From Pseudoalteromonas prydzensis (GTDB lineage: Bacteria; Pseudomonadota; Gammaproteobacteria; Enterobacterales; Alteromonadaceae), in NCBI RefSeq assembly GCF_001661495.1, contig NZ_BDDT01000019.1:21819-85818 (forward strand): DNA of 64,000 bases, read 5' to 3'. The notes beneath the pieces were generated by a model. That model searched no databases, was not told the origin of the DNA, and was given only the letters and a program-made list of their open reading frames with translations. Each line of letters opens with the position of its first letter. The stretch's first letter is position 1. Positions 63,523-64,000 of this stretch are shown piece after piece. A program made the translations under genes and the position numbers.

Positions 63523-63550
63523 AAACCCGTCACATAGCTGTAACGGGTTT
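63523..63550 (-). terminator. Terminator of the rRNA operon
   Basis: On the minus strand AAACCCGT, a 12-base loop and ACGGGTTT are followed by TTTTG. It lies just beyond the 5S gene, in the right place to end the ribosomal RNA transcript. Confidence 0.85.
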
Positions 63551-63561
63551 CTTTAATTTGG

Positions 63562-63679
63562 AGCCTGGCGATGACCTACTTTCACATAACAAATGCTACA
63601 CTATCATCGGCGCTGTTTCGTTTCACTACTGAGTTCGGCATGGGGTCAGGTGGGTCCAAAACGCTATTGTCACCAAGCA
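63562..63679 (-). rRNA. rrf: 5S ribosomal RNA
   Basis: On the minus strand the gene begins TGCTTGGTGACAATAGCG. It contains the conserved CCACCTGACCCCATGCCGAA and GTAGTGAAACG, and closes with GCCAGGC, which pairs with the 5' end. About 118 bases. Exact ends are estimated from the terminal helix. Confidence 0.93.
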
Positions 63680-63812
63680 AATTTGGTGTAAGTTCGATTT
63701 AATCAAACTTACTAAAATTTGGAATTTCTGATAATAAAAAGTCTTCAGTAATCTACTTTAGTTATATTAACTTCTTCGCTTAAACTGTCGCATAAAACGC
63801 GTTTGGCGTTGT
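63680..63812 (-). other. 23S-5S internal spacer
   Basis: 133 AT-rich bases between the 23S 3' end and the 5S 5' end. I see no tRNA in it. Processing-stem sequence flanking 23S (CATACAACGCCAAACGCG on minus) lies at its upstream end. Confidence 0.7.

Positions 63813-64000
<188 letters not shown>

Overview
The window looks like a chromosomal segment of a marine gammaproteobacterium of the Alteromonadales, most likely Pseudoalteromonas. The evidence is indirect: E. coli-like housekeeping proteins (GreB, OmpR/EnvZ, UvrD, NfuA, TmcA, SpeA, Tex, YacL), a TonB-receptor-plus-pullulanase starch locus, a large secreted subtilase, moderate-to-low GC, and a 5S/23S rRNA operon end. I see no prophage, insertion sequence, CRISPR array or secondary-metabolite cluster. 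No gene is obviously frameshifted.

Layout. 1-2.4 kb: a hypothetical gene, an iodotyrosine-deiodinase-like nitroreductase, and a small persulfide-type locus (ArsR repressor divergent from a DUF2892 membrane protein and a rhodanese) with two inverted-repeat operators. 2.4-6.6 kb: PhoD phosphatase, EamA transporter, two membrane-associated unknowns. 6.7-14 kb: starch/maltodextrin uptake operon (TonB receptor, then lipoprotein pullulanase). 14-19.5 kb: LysE exporter, small unknowns, ABC exporter, OmpA lipoprotein, ChrA. 19.5-25.6 kb: YbdG-type channel with two tandem acyltransferases, then divergent speA and speE. 25.6-31.4 kb: chemoreceptor, cupredoxin-like protein with a beta-barrel partner, GH97 glucosidase. 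31.5-38 kb: envZ/ompR, greB, a CBS protein, tex. 38-46.7 kb: duplicated outer-membrane barrel genes, a giant S8 protease, a SprA-like protein and a mini flagellar-rod-like protein. 46.8-52.6 kb: bioH, comF, M14 peptidase, nfuA, and a tRNA-fMet array with decayed copies. 52.7-57 kb: cysQ, nudE, yrfG, dUTPase, a peroxiredoxin, yacL. 57.2-64 kb: uvrD-tmcA-SBP overlapping genes, a CheW-like protein, 5S and 23S rRNA on the minus strand.

Connections. The TonB receptor/pullulanase operon and the distant GH97 glucosidase share an identical 16-base near-palindromic upstream site, so they probably form one starch regulon: uptake and debranching at the outer membrane, then glucose release in the periplasm.

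The strongest unexplained signal is a set of heptanucleotide tandem arrays. Three different 7-base units (16, 18 and 8 full copies) each begin at, or within 3 bases of, a stop codon, and each lies in a gap between convergent transcripts. Degenerate one- to three-copy versions follow other stop codons (PhoD, EnvZ, near LysE). This pattern suggests a recurring, unit-independent process that seeds and expands heptamers at gene 3' ends. It recalls the heptanucleotide STRR repeats of filamentous cyanobacteria, but I know of no established explanation for it here.
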